Source of the DNA: Mycobacteroides chelonae
Lineage (GTDB): Bacteria > Actinomycetota > Actinomycetes > Mycobacteriales > Mycobacteriaceae
Reading direction: 5' to 3'
Length of the DNA: 64,000 nt
Assembly: GCF_016767715.1 (NCBI RefSeq)
Contig: NZ_CP050145.1
Location: 4,650,001 to 4,714,000 of the forward strand
Below, one piece after another: positions 54,473 to 63,796 of this stretch (within the stretch, counting starts at the first letter, position 1; the number at the start of each line of letters is the position of its first letter). The position numbers were made by a program, and so were the translations under genes. A model generated the notes under the pieces. It saw only the letters and a list, made by a program, of their open reading frames with translations, was not told the origin of the DNA and made no database searches.

Positions 54473-55515
54473 TGGCAATCCTTGAAGTACGGGATCATGT
54501 TGAACTGCTTGGCCCGCCCGCTGATCGCGCACATCCACGAATCCACCGCGAGACCAGCAGGGGCACTAACTTCGAAAGTGTTTCCGTAACCCGTGAGATT
54601 GGTGACGTTGCGTGCGGCGACCGCCGTCACCTGCAAGATGCTCCGGAACAAGTCATCGTGGCCACCGATCAAATTGCTGAAGGTCTTCACATCGGCGATG
54701 AGCGCATCGACCGCGCGCCTGTCCTTGACCACCACCTTGCTCAGGAAGTTCGTCAGCTCGGTCACCGCGCGCATCATGGAATGAAAACTCGCCTGCCGAG
54801 AAACGAACTCGCCGAGCAGATCACGGCCCTGAATGATCAGCTTGCCGATGTCGCTCTGTTGCCGGTACAGGGTGCCCGACACCAACTCGGTACTGGCCAG
54901 CAGCGTGCCGATCTGATCGCGGCGATGCGATATCACCGACGACAGGGTCTGAATGTTCTCCATCGCCTGCGGCAGTACGGCGGGTAAGCCCTCGAGCTGT
55001 TTACCCAGTATCGCCACCGACTCCGCGATCTTGTCCGCATCTACCTGTTCGAAAGTGGAGGTTGCGTCCTGCAGCGTGGCCTGTAGGTCGTACGGAACAT
55101 CGGTGTGCGCAAGATCGATTCGGCGGTTGGGCAACACGCCCTCACCGCCATTGCGTAACTCCACGTACTGATTGCCGAGAATCGTGGTGATCTTGATCGA
55201 CGCTTTGGCATCCTTACGCAAGGTGATGTCGTCGCGTACTCGCATGCCGACTTCGATATGGTCGCCCGCCAGCTCGACACTCGTGACGTTCCCCACCGGG
55301 ACCCCCGCATACGACACATGGGCACCCGGTTGCAGCGATGCCGCTTGCAAGAACTCGCCGGTGTAGTGGCTATAGCCGATGCCAATCGCCTTCACCAGCA
55401 GCATCGCCCCCACCAGGGAACCAATCACCGCCAGCGCGATGGCGCCCAACCAGATCTTGTTATACGTCTCAACCGGGCGCCGCGAAATACGCTGCCACAC
55501 TGTGGGTTTATCCAT
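54469..55515 (-). CDS. mceC: Mce family protein MceC
   Basis: A 348-residue Mce subunit. Cytosolic head (MDKPTVWQRISRRPVETYNK), helix (IWLGAIALAVIGSLVGAMLL), Mce domain (HVSYAGVPVGNVTSVELAGDHIEV), then needle helices. ATG 55515 overlaps the mceB stop by eight bases. It is shorter than Mce1C of M. tuberculosis, which has a long Pro-rich tail. Confidence 0.9.
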   Translation of the reverse strand: MDKPTVWQRISRRPVETYNKIWLGAIALAVIGSLVGAMLLVKAIGIGYSHYTGEFLQAASLQPGAHVSYAGVPVGNVTSVELAGDHIEVGMRVRDDITLRKDAKASIKITTILGNQYVELRNGGEGVLPNRRIDLAHTDVPYDLQATLQDATSTFEQVDADKIAESVAILGKQLEGLPAVLPQAMENIQTLSSVISHRRDQIGTLLASTELVSGTLYRQQSDIGKLIIQGRDLLGEFVSRQASFHSMMRAVTELTNFLSKVVVKDRRAVDALIADVKTFSNLIGGHDDLFRSILQVTAVAARNVTNLTGYGNTFEVSAPAGLAVDSWMCAISGRAKQFNMIPYFKDCQ

Positions 55516-56563
55516 CTGCCAGGTTCCTGCATTTCGGAGTGTATTGAGCCTTGTTACCAGGGGTGGCGGCATTCACGATGATCGGAACGATGTCGTTGAG
55601 TCCGGGGAAAAAACCGGTGATGTTGAAGTCGCAGACGTATCCGTTGATGAAGGCGCCTTCTTGGGTGGTGCGCGCGACACCCTTGAGGAGTAGCGGCAGA
55701 TTGGCGCCGGTAAACGCCAGCTGCGGTTCTATGGCGTTCAGGTGACCGACGAATCCCGGTTGTCGGTAAAGTATTTCGTTCAGCTGCGGATACACAGAGT
55801 CTGAGATTTTCGACAATCGACGTACCGCGAAACCCGTCGAACCGATCGAATCCACCAACCCCGCCCGCCGGTTGTCCAGGATTGCCACCATCTCACGCGT
55901 ATGCGTCAACACGGTATCCAGATTTTTATTCTGCCCGGCAAGGGTTTTCGTCAGACCATTGAGGTTGGTGATCACCTCGTCGAGAACCTTGTCGCGGCCC
56001 GCGAAGGTCTCGGTGAGCTGCGACGTCTGGTCGACCAGGCCGACGATCGAGCCGCTGTCCCCTTGCAGCGACTTGACGACACCGTCGGTGAGGTTGTCCA
56101 CCTCAGTGGGATCAAGCACGCTGAAAAGAGGTTCAAATCCGTGCAACAGCAAGCCGATGTCGAAGGATGGCTCCGTCTGTTCCACGGGAATCACGCTGCC
56201 CGGCTTGAGCCGATCGGTGCTGCCCGTCTTGCCCAGGGAGAGTCCCAGATAACGCTGACCAACAATGTTCTGGTACGTGATCGTCGCAATCGTGTTGCCG
56301 TACAACGGCTGCTCGGTCTGTACCCGGAACTCCACCTTGGCCAGATCACCGTCGATCGCGACCGATTCAATGCGCCCGACCCGAACACCAGCCACACGCA
56401 CGTCATCCCCATCGCGCAACCCGGTGACATCGGTGAACATCGCGGCATAGTCGTAGGTGGATCCGGCGACCTCGCGGCGCAGGGTGGCGTACACCAGCCA
56501 CGTCATCGCCACCGCGATCACCATGAACACCGACAGACCAATCAACGGTCCACGAAACTTCAT
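55508..56563 (-). CDS. mceB: Mce family protein MceB
   Basis: A 351-residue Mce subunit: helix (LIGLSVFMVIAVAMTWLVYA), Mce domain (STYDYAAMFTDVTGLRDGDDVRVAGVRVG broken across the usual blocks), needle helices and a C-terminal cysteine pair (NGYVCDFNITGF and PKCRNLADG). ATG 56563 overlaps mceA's stop as ATGA. Confidence 0.9.
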   Translation of the reverse strand: MKFRGPLIGLSVFMVIAVAMTWLVYATLRREVAGSTYDYAAMFTDVTGLRDGDDVRVAGVRVGRIESVAIDGDLAKVEFRVQTEQPLYGNTIATITYQNIVGQRYLGLSLGKTGSTDRLKPGSVIPVEQTEPSFDIGLLLHGFEPLFSVLDPTEVDNLTDGVVKSLQGDSGSIVGLVDQTSQLTETFAGRDKVLDEVITNLNGLTKTLAGQNKNLDTVLTHTREMVAILDNRRAGLVDSIGSTGFAVRRLSKISDSVYPQLNEILYRQPGFVGHLNAIEPQLAFTGANLPLLLKGVARTTQEGAFINGYVCDFNITGFFPGLNDIVPIIVNAATPGNKAQYTPKCRNLADG

Positions 56564-58092
56564 CGCCGTCCCCCCGCCTGGACCTGCTGGGCGACAACGG
56601 GTTTGGTGCCGCGCGCGACCGGCCCCAGCAGCAGCTGGGTGGACGAGGTTGCCGCGCTTCCGGTGATCATGCCCAGCTGCTCGCGTTCGGTCGTGCTACC
56701 GATCGGCCCAACGGCGCCACCGAACGAGGCCGGCGCGGTGGCAGCGGGAGCGGCACCGACTGGCAGTGGCGGCGGTTCGGCATCATCGGGATCAGCGGTG
56801 CCGGGGACACGCGGTGACGGATTGGGCTGCCACCACGGCAACGGCGGGTTGGGATCCTGCAAATTCGGGGACGGATTGTGCAGTGGCGGGCCGGTAACGA
56901 TCAAATTCCCGTCCGGACCGACCTCGGTTCCTGGCGGCGGCGCAAGATCGGGCGGTGGCTTGAAGTTCTGCGGCAGTAGTACTTCGGGGAGATCGGGGCG
57001 CACCACCAGCTCGGGTGCGGTGTAGCAGCTCGGCCCCTTCAGCTCACCGTATCGCGGGCAGTCGGCGCGGGTGTACATCGTCGACGGCGTGAGCGAGGCG
57101 ATCACACGAAACTTCACCGTGTCCTTTTCGGAATCCCACACATCGCTGAAGAACTTGTCCGAGAACACCTTCAGTCGTGCCGCGATCGGGAGGAAGTGCA
57201 CGGAGTTCTGCGCGAGCACACCGACGACCGGGGTCAGCTTGGTGGTGATGTCGATCAGCCGGTCGGTCTGGTTATCCAACGACTGCCGGACGGTGCCGGT
57301 GGTGTGCAATCCGGCGCTGAGCAGAGTCTCTAGCTGGTCCCGCCTTTCGGCCAGCGTCTGCATGGGCTTAACCGCCTGATGTAACGCATCGACGAGCTCC
57401 GGCGCGGTTGTCTGCAGCCCCTTGGTCGCGTTCAGGAGCGCGGAAAGGGTCGACGGGCCCGTATCCGTCGCGACGATATCGTTGAGTTGATCGATGATCC
57501 TGGTCAGTTGGCCGGCCGCGTTCAACAGGGTCGCACGCCGACCCTCGGTCGCCGCGGCGATGACGGCGAAGATGCCCACCGAATCGTCATCGCGACCGCG
57601 CCCGTTGGCCAGGAGGATGTCGCGCAGCTTGCTGATGGTCGTCTGGAACAGCACCGTCGGGAGTTCAGTGTCCTCGCCGATGACGGTTCCATTGGTGATC
57701 GCCGCACCGGGGCCGTGGTCCACAAGCTCCACCGAGGAGACCGCGAAGACGTTACTGGGAACCACCCTGGCAGTGACCGTTCGTGGAATCGTATGCGCCA
57801 GATCGGATTTCAGATCGATGTGCACGACATTGGGCCGACCGCGCTGCGAGGGGGTCAGATCGTTGACCGAACCCACGAGCACGCCCTGGAATTTGACGTC
57901 CGACTTCGCGGGAAGGCCGTCTCCCACGTTCGTGAGTTCCGCTACCACCCGCACGTAGTTGTTGAACCGGCCCGTCGACTTGATGACCAAGGCCGTGCCT
58001 ATCAGGGCGGCCACCAGAGCGATCGCCACACCGCACAGGAGGAGCTGGCGGTCCGACGGGCCGCGGCCGTCGGTCTCAAAGGAGTTCGGCAC
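56560..58092 (-). CDS. mceA: Mce family protein MceA
   Basis: A 510-residue Mce subunit, longer than Mce1A (454). Helix (LLLCGVAIALVAALIGTALVI), Mce domain (VRVVAELTNVGDGLPAKSDVKFQGVLVG region), needle helices to about residue 350, then a Pro/Gly-rich tail of over 120 residues. GTG 58092 is preferred to ATG 58110 because AAGGAGG lies five bases before it. It is the first mce gene, about 220 bp from fadD5, with no yrbE between. Confidence 0.9.
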   Translation of the reverse strand: MPNSFETDGRGPSDRQLLLCGVAIALVAALIGTALVIKSTGRFNNYVRVVAELTNVGDGLPAKSDVKFQGVLVGSVNDLTPSQRGRPNVVHIDLKSDLAHTIPRTVTARVVPSNVFAVSSVELVDHGPGAAITNGTVIGEDTELPTVLFQTTISKLRDILLANGRGRDDDSVGIFAVIAAATEGRRATLLNAAGQLTRIIDQLNDIVATDTGPSTLSALLNATKGLQTTAPELVDALHQAVKPMQTLAERRDQLETLLSAGLHTTGTVRQSLDNQTDRLIDITTKLTPVVGVLAQNSVHFLPIAARLKVFSDKFFSDVWDSEKDTVKFRVIASLTPSTMYTRADCPRYGELKGPSCYTAPELVVRPDLPEVLLPQNFKPPPDLAPPPGTEVGPDGNLIVTGPPLHNPSPNLQDPNPPLPWWQPNPSPRVPGTADPDDAEPPPLPVGAAPAATAPASFGGAVGPIGSTTEREQLGMITGSAATSSTQLLLGPVARGTKPVVAQQVQAGGRR

Positions 58093-58209
58093 ACAGACCT
58101 CCTTCGGCATCTGGGCGCACGTCGGTTCGGCGCCACCACAGCATCCGAGACATCACCAGGTCCCTTTCGTCAGCAAACGTGGCCTGCAAAGATCTACAGG
58201 TTCGGTCAC
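58076..58209 (-). other. Two tiny coupled open frames in front of mceA
   Basis: GTG 58209 with GGAGGGG five bases upstream opens an 18-codon frame ending TGA at 58153. That stop overlaps an ATG (TGATG) opening a 25-codon frame (MSRMLWWRRTD...) which runs 17 bases into mceA. They occupy the place where yrbE would end in a normal mce operon. They may be leader peptides that couple ribosomes into mceA, or chance. Confidence 0.35.
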
Positions 58210-58312
58210 GCCAACCCCTCCGATGTGACGGCGATTACAGGAATGTACATGACGTACAGTTCTACGTATTACGCTTTACCCAACTTTTCTGAATCCAGAT
58301 TCATGTTTGCTA

Positions 58313-59902
58313 TCAACTGCCACCGAACTGCTTGCGCAGCTCGGTCTTGAGGACCTTGCCCGAGGGGTTGCGCGGTAACGCGTCCACGACCACGAGGTCC
58401 TTGGGGTGCTTATAACGGGCCAGCCGCTCAGTGAGGAAGCCATCGAGATCACCGATGGTCAGGGCTTCCCCGTGGATGGCCGCCACGGCCACCGGCACCT
58501 CGCCCCACTTCTCATGCGGCCTGCCGATCACCGCCACCTCAGCGATCTGATCATGCTCGGCCAGAACGTTCTCCACCTCGGCGCAGTAGATGTTCTCGCC
58601 GCCGGAGATGATCATGTCCTTCTTGCGGTCCACCACCCACATGAAGCCGTCCGCATCCTGGCGTACCAGGTCGCCGGAGTGGAACCAGCCACCCGTGAAG
58701 GCGTCGGCGGTCGCCTCGGGGTTGTTCCAGTAGCCCTGCATCAGCGTCGGCGCCCGGTAGACGATCTCCCCTACCTCACCGACCGGCACATCGTTCATGT
58801 TCTCGTCCACGACGCGTGCGGCAACCGTGGGAATCACCCGTCCGACGGAGCCCATCTTCCGGATTGCGTCCTCCCCCATGAGCATGCAGGTCACCGGCGA
58901 CATCTCGGTCTGCCCGAACGCGGCCAGAATTCTCGCGTCGGGGAACGTCTCGGACATCGTCCGCAGCAACACATCGCTCGCCGGGGCCGCACCCCAGGAG
59001 AGCGTCTTGAGCTTGACCTTGCGGGGGTTTGCCCGTTGCGCCGCACAAACGGCCTGCCATTGAGCCGGCACCAGGAAGATCCCGGTGACGCCCTCCGACT
59101 CCAAAACGTCCAGCAGAGCACCCGGATCGAAGGCGCCAAGGGGGTGAATGACCGTGGGTAAACCCAACAGCAATCCGGTGATCATGTTCCCCACGCCCGC
59201 GATGTGGAACATGGGGACCCCGATGAATCCCACATCCGAGTTCAAGTCGACGGTGGTGCTCAACAGGTATGTCATCGCCTGTCCGGACAGATTGAGATGG
59301 GTCAGCACCGCCCCCTTGGGGCGGCCCGTCGTGCCCGAGGTGTACATGATGAGCGCGGGAGAATCCCCGGGCAGATCCACCTCAGCATGGGCTTCGCCGT
59401 CTTCGGCAATGACCTCTTCGTATCCGAGAGCACCGTCCTCGGATCCCGAGCCCGCGACAATGACCGTCTCCAGCGCGGGCACTTGCTGGCGCACCGCGGC
59501 TGCCACCGGCGCCAGGACCGTCTCGGTGATAGCGACCTTGGCCCCGCTGTTCTCGACCAGGAATGCGACTTCCGGCGGAGTCATGCGGAAGTTCACCGGA
59601 ATGGCGATGGCTCCGAGTTCGTTAATGGCCAGCCATGATTCGACATATTCGGGGCGGTTGAGCATGAGGATGAGCACGCGATCCCCGAATCCGACTCCGC
59701 GGCGCGACAGCGCATCGGCAAGTGATTGCACACGCTGGTTCAGCTCACCCCAGGAGATGCTGCGCCCGAGATATCGAATCGCTGTGGCATTGGGCTGCAT
59801 GAGCGCGTGCCGAGCCAGCTGGTTACACCAGTTCTGCCGACGTGCGCGGTAAGGCTGATCAAGGCTGGTGGGCAAGGTGGTCACATCAATCGTGTCGGTC
59901 AC
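58313..59902 (-). CDS. fadD5: Acyl-CoA synthetase FadD5
   Basis: A 529-residue AMP-forming acyl-CoA ligase very like M. tuberculosis FadD5 (Rv0166), the first gene of the mce1 operon. Shared blocks include [64 protein letters not shown] and [15 protein letters not shown]. FadD5 activates fatty acids delivered through the mce1 importer. GTG 59902 has AGGAG five bases upstream. It follows the enoyl-CoA hydratase by 11 bp and is separated from mceA by an AT-rich gap. Confidence 0.93.
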   Translation of the reverse strand: MTDTIDVTTLPTSLDQPYRARRQNWCNQLARHALMQPNATAIRYLGRSISWGELNQRVQSLADALSRRGVGFGDRVLILMLNRPEYVESWLAINELGAIAIPVNFRMTPPEVAFLVENSGAKVAITETVLAPVAAAVRQQVPALETVIVAGSGSEDGALGYEEVIAEDGEAHAEVDLPGDSPALIMYTSGTTGRPKGAVLTHLNLSGQAMTYLLSTTVDLNSDVGFIGVPMFHIAGVGNMITGLLLGLPTVIHPLGAFDPGALLDVLESEGVTGIFLVPAQWQAVCAAQRANPRKVKLKTLSWGAAPASDVLLRTMSETFPDARILAAFGQTEMSPVTCMLMGEDAIRKMGSVGRVIPTVAARVVDENMNDVPVGEVGEIVYRAPTLMQGYWNNPEATADAFTGGWFHSGDLVRQDADGFMWVVDRKKDMIISGGENIYCAEVENVLAEHDQIAEVAVIGRPHEKWGEVPVAVAAIHGEALTIGDLDGFLTERLARYKHPKDLVVVDALPRNPSGKVLKTELRKQFGGS

Positions 59903-59913
59903 AGATTCTCCTA

Positions 59914-60720
59914 CTAACTAAAATTGGGGCGGCGGCCCTCAAGGAAGGCGGCGAAGCCTTCTTGGGCGTCGGGTGAGGTCAACAGTTCGATCTGCCCCTC
60001 ACGCTCACGTGCAATGGCCTCGTCGAAGAGCTTGAGTGACACCGAATTCATGGCTTCCTTGGTCAGCTGCATCGCGCGACGGGAACCATGGGCCAACTTG
60101 CGCGCCGATTTGTCGACGCGCTCGCGCAGCTGATCCCCGGGCAGCACCTCGTTGACCAGTCCGGCCGCATAGGCGTCGGCAGCATGGAGCGGCTGGGCCA
60201 GCAGCGCCATCGCATTGGCCTTCACCCGGCCGATGGAGGCCGAGACCAAGGCACTCGATCCGCCATCGGGCATGAGCCCAATGTTCGCGAAGGCCATCAG
60301 AAAGAAGGCCGTGTCGGCGGCGTAGATCAGGTCGCACGCCAGACCCACCGACGCGCCGATACCGGCGGCAGCGCCCGTGACTTCCGCGATGGTGGGCACC
60401 GGACAATTGAGAACCGCGCGCACCAACCGTTCGGCGTTGTCCATCGTCTGTTCGGCGGCTTGCAGCGGCGTCAGGTCGCCGGCTCCGGCCGCCAGCTCGG
60501 CGACATCGGCGCCCGCCGTGAACGCGTTCCCGGGTGCTCCCCCACTGATGACGACAACCCGGATGTCGCTGCGCTCGTGGACAGATTCCAACGCCTCGAT
60601 CAAGCCCGCGGTGGCCGGCCCGTTGAGGGCATTCATCCGATCGGGCCTGGTGAACGTGATCCGCATGATGCCACCGTCGGCGGCTACATCAGGTGCGCCG
60701 ACCGATTCATGGGGACTCAA
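59914..60720 (-). CDS. Enoyl-CoA hydratase/isomerase family protein
   Basis: A 268-residue crotonase-fold protein. The oxyanion loops are GNAFTAGADVAEL and EVTGAAAGIGASVGLACDLIYA. The first catalytic Glu position of hydratases is occupied by GAAAGIG-type sequence, whereas the second region (GLMPDGGSS) has Asp, as in some isomerases, so the activity is not certain. TTG 60720 is chosen: AGGAGG lies seven bases before it, while the longer frame has no support. It heads the leftward fadD5 unit, divergent from gntR. Confidence 0.83.
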   Translation of the reverse strand: MSPHESVGAPDVAADGGIMRITFTRPDRMNALNGPATAGLIEALESVHERSDIRVVVISGGAPGNAFTAGADVAELAAGAGDLTPLQAAEQTMDNAERLVRAVLNCPVPTIAEVTGAAAGIGASVGLACDLIYAADTAFFLMAFANIGLMPDGGSSALVSASIGRVKANAMALLAQPLHAADAYAAGLVNEVLPGDQLRERVDKSARKLAHGSRRAMQLTKEAMNSVSLKLFDEAIAREREGQIELLTSPDAQEGFAAFLEGRRPNFS

Positions 60721-60757
60721 GTCGCTGCCTCCTGGGTTGTCGCTTCGTCGCGTCCGG

Positions 60758-60771
60758 TCAAATATATTTGA
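60758..60771. promoter_or_regulatory. Perfect AT palindrome between echA-type gene and gntR
   Basis: TCAAATATATTTGA is a perfect 14-bp palindrome in the 104-bp gap between divergent starts. It is the likely operator of the GntR protein and overlaps probable -10 elements. Confidence 0.65.
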
Positions 60772-60824
60772 TATGACTTTAGATGCAAGTGCGTCACCAC
60801 ACATGGAAATGGCAGGCGAATCGG

Positions 60825-61504
60825 ATGAATGCTCCCCGGGCCCAGATCCGCGAGATCCGTAGGCCGCAGCTATCCGAGGAGGTTGCCGGCCGACTACGCG
60901 CCTCGATCATGACAGGCGAATTGCGCCCGGGGGTGAGTACATTCGGATGGACGAGACGGCGGCTCAGCTGGGTGTCAGCGTCACGCCGGTACGTGAGGCG
61001 CTATTGACGCTGCGCGGCGAAGGACTGGTCGAGGCCGTCCCGCATCGCGGTTACATGGCCGCCCCACTGAGCCGAGCCGATATCGAAGACATTTTCGCGC
61101 AACAATCACACCTTGCCGTGGAGTTGGCGAAGACTGCCGCGGAGCGCATCGGCCCGGAGCAAATCGACACCCTGGCAGACCTAAATGACGTGCTTCGCCA
61201 TGCGAGTGCGCCTGAATCAATCTCCGTGGCGGAGTTCGAGTTTCACAGATTTCTCAATCACGTGGCCAATCGCCCCAAGCTGGCCTGGTTCCTGCTACAG
61301 GCGACGCGGTACACCCCGCACCTACTCTTCGCATCTGACGCCGAATGGACGCGGCACGCAGTCAGCGCGCACGACAAGCTCATCGCCGCCCTGCGCGCTG
61401 GTGACGCCACTGAGGTAGTAGCCCAGACCGAGGTTCAGTTCATCGACGGTGCCCGCCGATTGATCGAGTACCTAGACCGCGCCGGGATGTGGTCCGGGGG
61501 GTAG
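60825..61504 (+). pseudogene. GntR/FadR family regulator (Mce1R-like), frame broken at a G5 run
   Basis: The wing-helix head (MNAPRAQIREIRRPQLSEEV, then RASIMTGELRPG) is in one frame; the rest (YIRMDETAAQLGVSVTPVREAL and the FCD-type ligand domain to LDRAGMW) continues in another. The switch falls at five Gs (60929-60933); removing two gives RPGEYIRMDE, the expected family sequence. It matches Rv0165c (Mce1R), the fatty-acid-responsive repressor of mce1, by position and by sequence as I recall it. As written the repressor is not made. A homopolymer error is possible. Confidence 0.82.
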
Positions 61505-62023
61505 ATGCGGGCTTGCCGGGGGCTGGTGGCCCGGCTGGGGCTGATTGGCCGGGGCAGGTGCCGGCGGTTGCTGCGGCACGACAGCTCCCGACGCGATCTG
61601 CTCGGCCCTGTTCTTCAGCCCCTCGGCCAGATGCTCGAGGACCTGGTTGGCAAGCTTCTTCACCATTGGCTTGGGGATCGGCAGCTTGGTCTCGACATCC
61701 ATATCGACCGTGAGCAGGCAGGTGGGCCCCATCGGAACGATCGAAAACGTCTGTTCCTGCTTCTCGAAGATGTCGCTTTCCAGCAGCCGCGTCGCCACCT
61801 GAGCAGCGTTGAGGTAGGCGATCTCGGCGACGTTGGTCGAGGCCATGCCCGTCATCTCCACCTTCAACCGCACGATGCGGGGGCGGCCGTCGGGGAGGCG
61901 ATCCAGAATCTCGACGCTGGTGATCTCCTTGTTCCACTCGGGGTAGGCCTCATAGTTGGTGACAATGGAGACGATCACCTGCGGAGGCGCGGCCACCTCG
62001 ACGGTCTGACTGACGACTGGCAT
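61472..62023 (-). CDS. SRPBCC (polyketide cyclase-like) protein, Rv0164-like
   Basis: A 183-residue START/SRPBCC protein. SQTVEVAAPPQVIVSIVTNYEAYPEW begins the fold, and FEKQEQTFSIV with CLLTVDMDVETKLPIPKPMVK matches Rv0164 (TB18.5), a coenzyme-Q-binding-like protein. A Pro/His-rich tail of about 35 residues, absent from Rv0164 as I recall, overlaps the convergent gntR end by 33 bp. It likely binds a hydrophobic ligand. Confidence 0.87.
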   Translation of the reverse strand: MPVVSQTVEVAAPPQVIVSIVTNYEAYPEWNKEITSVEILDRLPDGRPRIVRLKVEMTGMASTNVAEIAYLNAAQVATRLLESDIFEKQEQTFSIVPMGPTCLLTVDMDVETKLPIPKPMVKKLANQVLEHLAEGLKNRAEQIASGAVVPQQPPAPAPANQPQPGHQPPASPHLPPGPHPGAV

Positions 62024-62027
62024 TAGT

Positions 62028-62945
62028 TCACTCTACCTTCGTAGTGGGCGGGCGCAGGAACTCACGCACGAGCTCATACACCACATCCGGGCATTCCAGA
62101 TGCACGAAATGTCCACCGCCATCGATGATTTCAACGCTGCGGTCGGGCAGATCGGGGCGCGCAGACTCTACCAGTCGCGGCGTCATGCACCCGTCAGCAC
62201 GACCATGCAGATAGAGCAGTGGGGTGCGTGCGCCGTCCAGGAGGGATCGTTGGGTCTTCCAGTACTTCCGCGCCGGAACCAGGGCCCGCCCGATGTTTGC
62301 GCGGTAGTAGCCAATGACTGCCCTGCGGTTCCCCTTCTGGAGCATCGCCTCACCGGTGTACTGCAGATCGGCGTGCGCGTCGTATCCCGGCGACCACCGC
62401 CGCCAGTACAGCCGAAGTAGCCAGGGCAACAACAACTCCGGCAGTACCGGGATCTGGTGGAACAACGTGTACCAACTCATCAACAGCTGGCGCCCGAGTA
62501 CACCTGGCCAGCCGATCGGCCCGATCGAGGCGAAACTGGAGCCGAGAACCTCAAATGGTGGCACGGCCATGGTGACGATGCGGGCAAACGGCGACAGGCC
62601 GCTGCGGGCGAGGGCATTACCGACCAGCGCGCCCCAGTCGTGGCCGATGTACACCGCGCGCTCGTCACCGCCCAGCACTGTGTGGATGTCGATGATGTCT
62701 TGCATCAGCGCGCCCACGCCGTACTCGGCGTCGGCCGGGATTTCACTGGGCGAGTAACCACGGGTGAACGGCGCCACCACGCGCCACCCGTCTGCGGCCA
62801 ATCTCGGGCCCAACAGACGCCAGGTGTGAGCAGAGTCGGGAAAACCGTGTCCGCAGATCAGCAGCGGACCGTCGTGCGGACCCCAGGACAGGGCCTGCAG
62901 TCTGACATTGGGCAGGTCCAAGGTCAGGATGGAATCAGCGGCCAC
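62028..62945 (-). CDS. Alpha/beta hydrolase, epoxide-hydrolase type
   Basis: A 305-residue hydrolase. HGFPDSAHTWRLL is the oxyanion motif, the nucleophile elbow GHDWGAL carries Asp, and GGGHFVHLE supplies His. The cap domain is helical and rich in Trp/Tyr/Leu (MSWYTLFHQIPVLPELLLPWLL). GTG 62945 lies 13 bp after the TetR stop; the longer frame overlaps tetR. It is probably controlled by that TetR and cotranscribed with the Rv0164-like gene. Confidence 0.83.
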   Translation of the reverse strand: MAADSILTLDLPNVRLQALSWGPHDGPLLICGHGFPDSAHTWRLLGPRLAADGWRVVAPFTRGYSPSEIPADAEYGVGALMQDIIDIHTVLGGDERAVYIGHDWGALVGNALARSGLSPFARIVTMAVPPFEVLGSSFASIGPIGWPGVLGRQLLMSWYTLFHQIPVLPELLLPWLLRLYWRRWSPGYDAHADLQYTGEAMLQKGNRRAVIGYYRANIGRALVPARKYWKTQRSLLDGARTPLLYLHGRADGCMTPRLVESARPDLPDRSVEIIDGGGHFVHLECPDVVYELVREFLRPPTTKVE

Positions 62946-62958
62946 TACACGTCCGTCG

Positions 62959-63645
62959 CTACAGGGTGCCGTCAGCAGACGTCGTCGTCGCCACACCCAA
63001 CGGATCGTTGATCCGAGTTGCCTCGTCCCGAATCAGCCCCCGCAACAGCGTGGTGCTGAACTCCACAGCGATCTCCTGAGCGCTGCGGCGACCACTCGGA
63101 TTGAGCCACCGATAGGAGCCGAGAACCATTCCGATGTAACCGAGCGCCATGACATGCGAGTCGCACTCGACGAACTCGGAGCTGGCGATGCCCCGCTCGA
63201 TGATGTTCTGCACCCGCTCCTGCACCATGTCCTCGCGCTTGCGGATCTCGGCGACCTGCTCGGGTGAGAGCCATTCGGAAAGGAACGGGTTCTCCTGGAA
63301 GTACACCGCCCCCTGTTCGCGGTTCGAGAAGATGAGCGCGAGCATGCGGCTCGTGCATTGATACAGCGACTCACGCGCCGTCCATCTCGGATCGTCCTGC
63401 AGGCAGGCCAGCGTCTCCTCGGCGGCCTTGAAGTAGATCTCGTACAGGATGAGCGCCTTCGAAGCGAAGTAGTGGTACACCGTCGCCTTGTTCAGGCCAG
63501 CGACATCGGCGATATCGTCCATCCTGGTGCCGTGATAACCGCGCGCTGCGAACAACTTGGACGCCACCGCCACCAATTCCTCGCGGCGGCCAGCACGGCG
63601 CTGCGAGGAATTGCCTGCCTTCGAGGCAGCGGGGACCGGTTGCAT
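62959..63645 (-). CDS. TetR family regulator
   Basis: A 228-residue TetR protein with HTH MDDIADVAGLNKATVYHYFASKALILYEI and a ligand domain of the TetR_C type (LSPEQVAEIRKREDMVQERVQNII), like KstR2-family and FadR-like repressors of lipid breakdown. TATAGT lies eight bases before the ATG. It leads the leftward hydrolase/SRPBCC unit. A CAAC-TG-GTTG palindrome at 63695-63704 is a candidate operator. Confidence 0.88.
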   Translation of the reverse strand: MQPVPAASKAGNSSQRRAGRREELVAVASKLFAARGYHGTRMDDIADVAGLNKATVYHYFASKALILYEIYFKAAEETLACLQDDPRWTARESLYQCTSRMLALIFSNREQGAVYFQENPFLSEWLSPEQVAEIRKREDMVQERVQNIIERGIASSEFVECDSHVMALGYIGMVLGSYRWLNPSGRRSAQEIAVEFSTTLLRGLIRDEATRINDPLGVATTTSADGTL

Positions 63646-63796
63646 GGTGCCTCACTATATGCGCAGGGTTTCCCCACGCGGACGGAATCCCGATCAACTG
63701 GTTGGATTAGTGAGGCCCGATGTTCGCCGGCTCTGTCGCCAAAAGCACGTTAAGCTGCCTGCGTCCATCGCTCCTCCGACACCGGTAGGTAACCAC

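Noticed and set aside
50884..58092. Mce genes as a toxin or invasin island
   Set aside because: Domain layout (helix, MlaD domain, needle) and operon context support lipid transport.
63690..63706. ATCAACTGGTTGGA as a KstR site before ltrA
   Set aside because: The outer T is missing; it is better read as a possible operator of the adjacent TetR.
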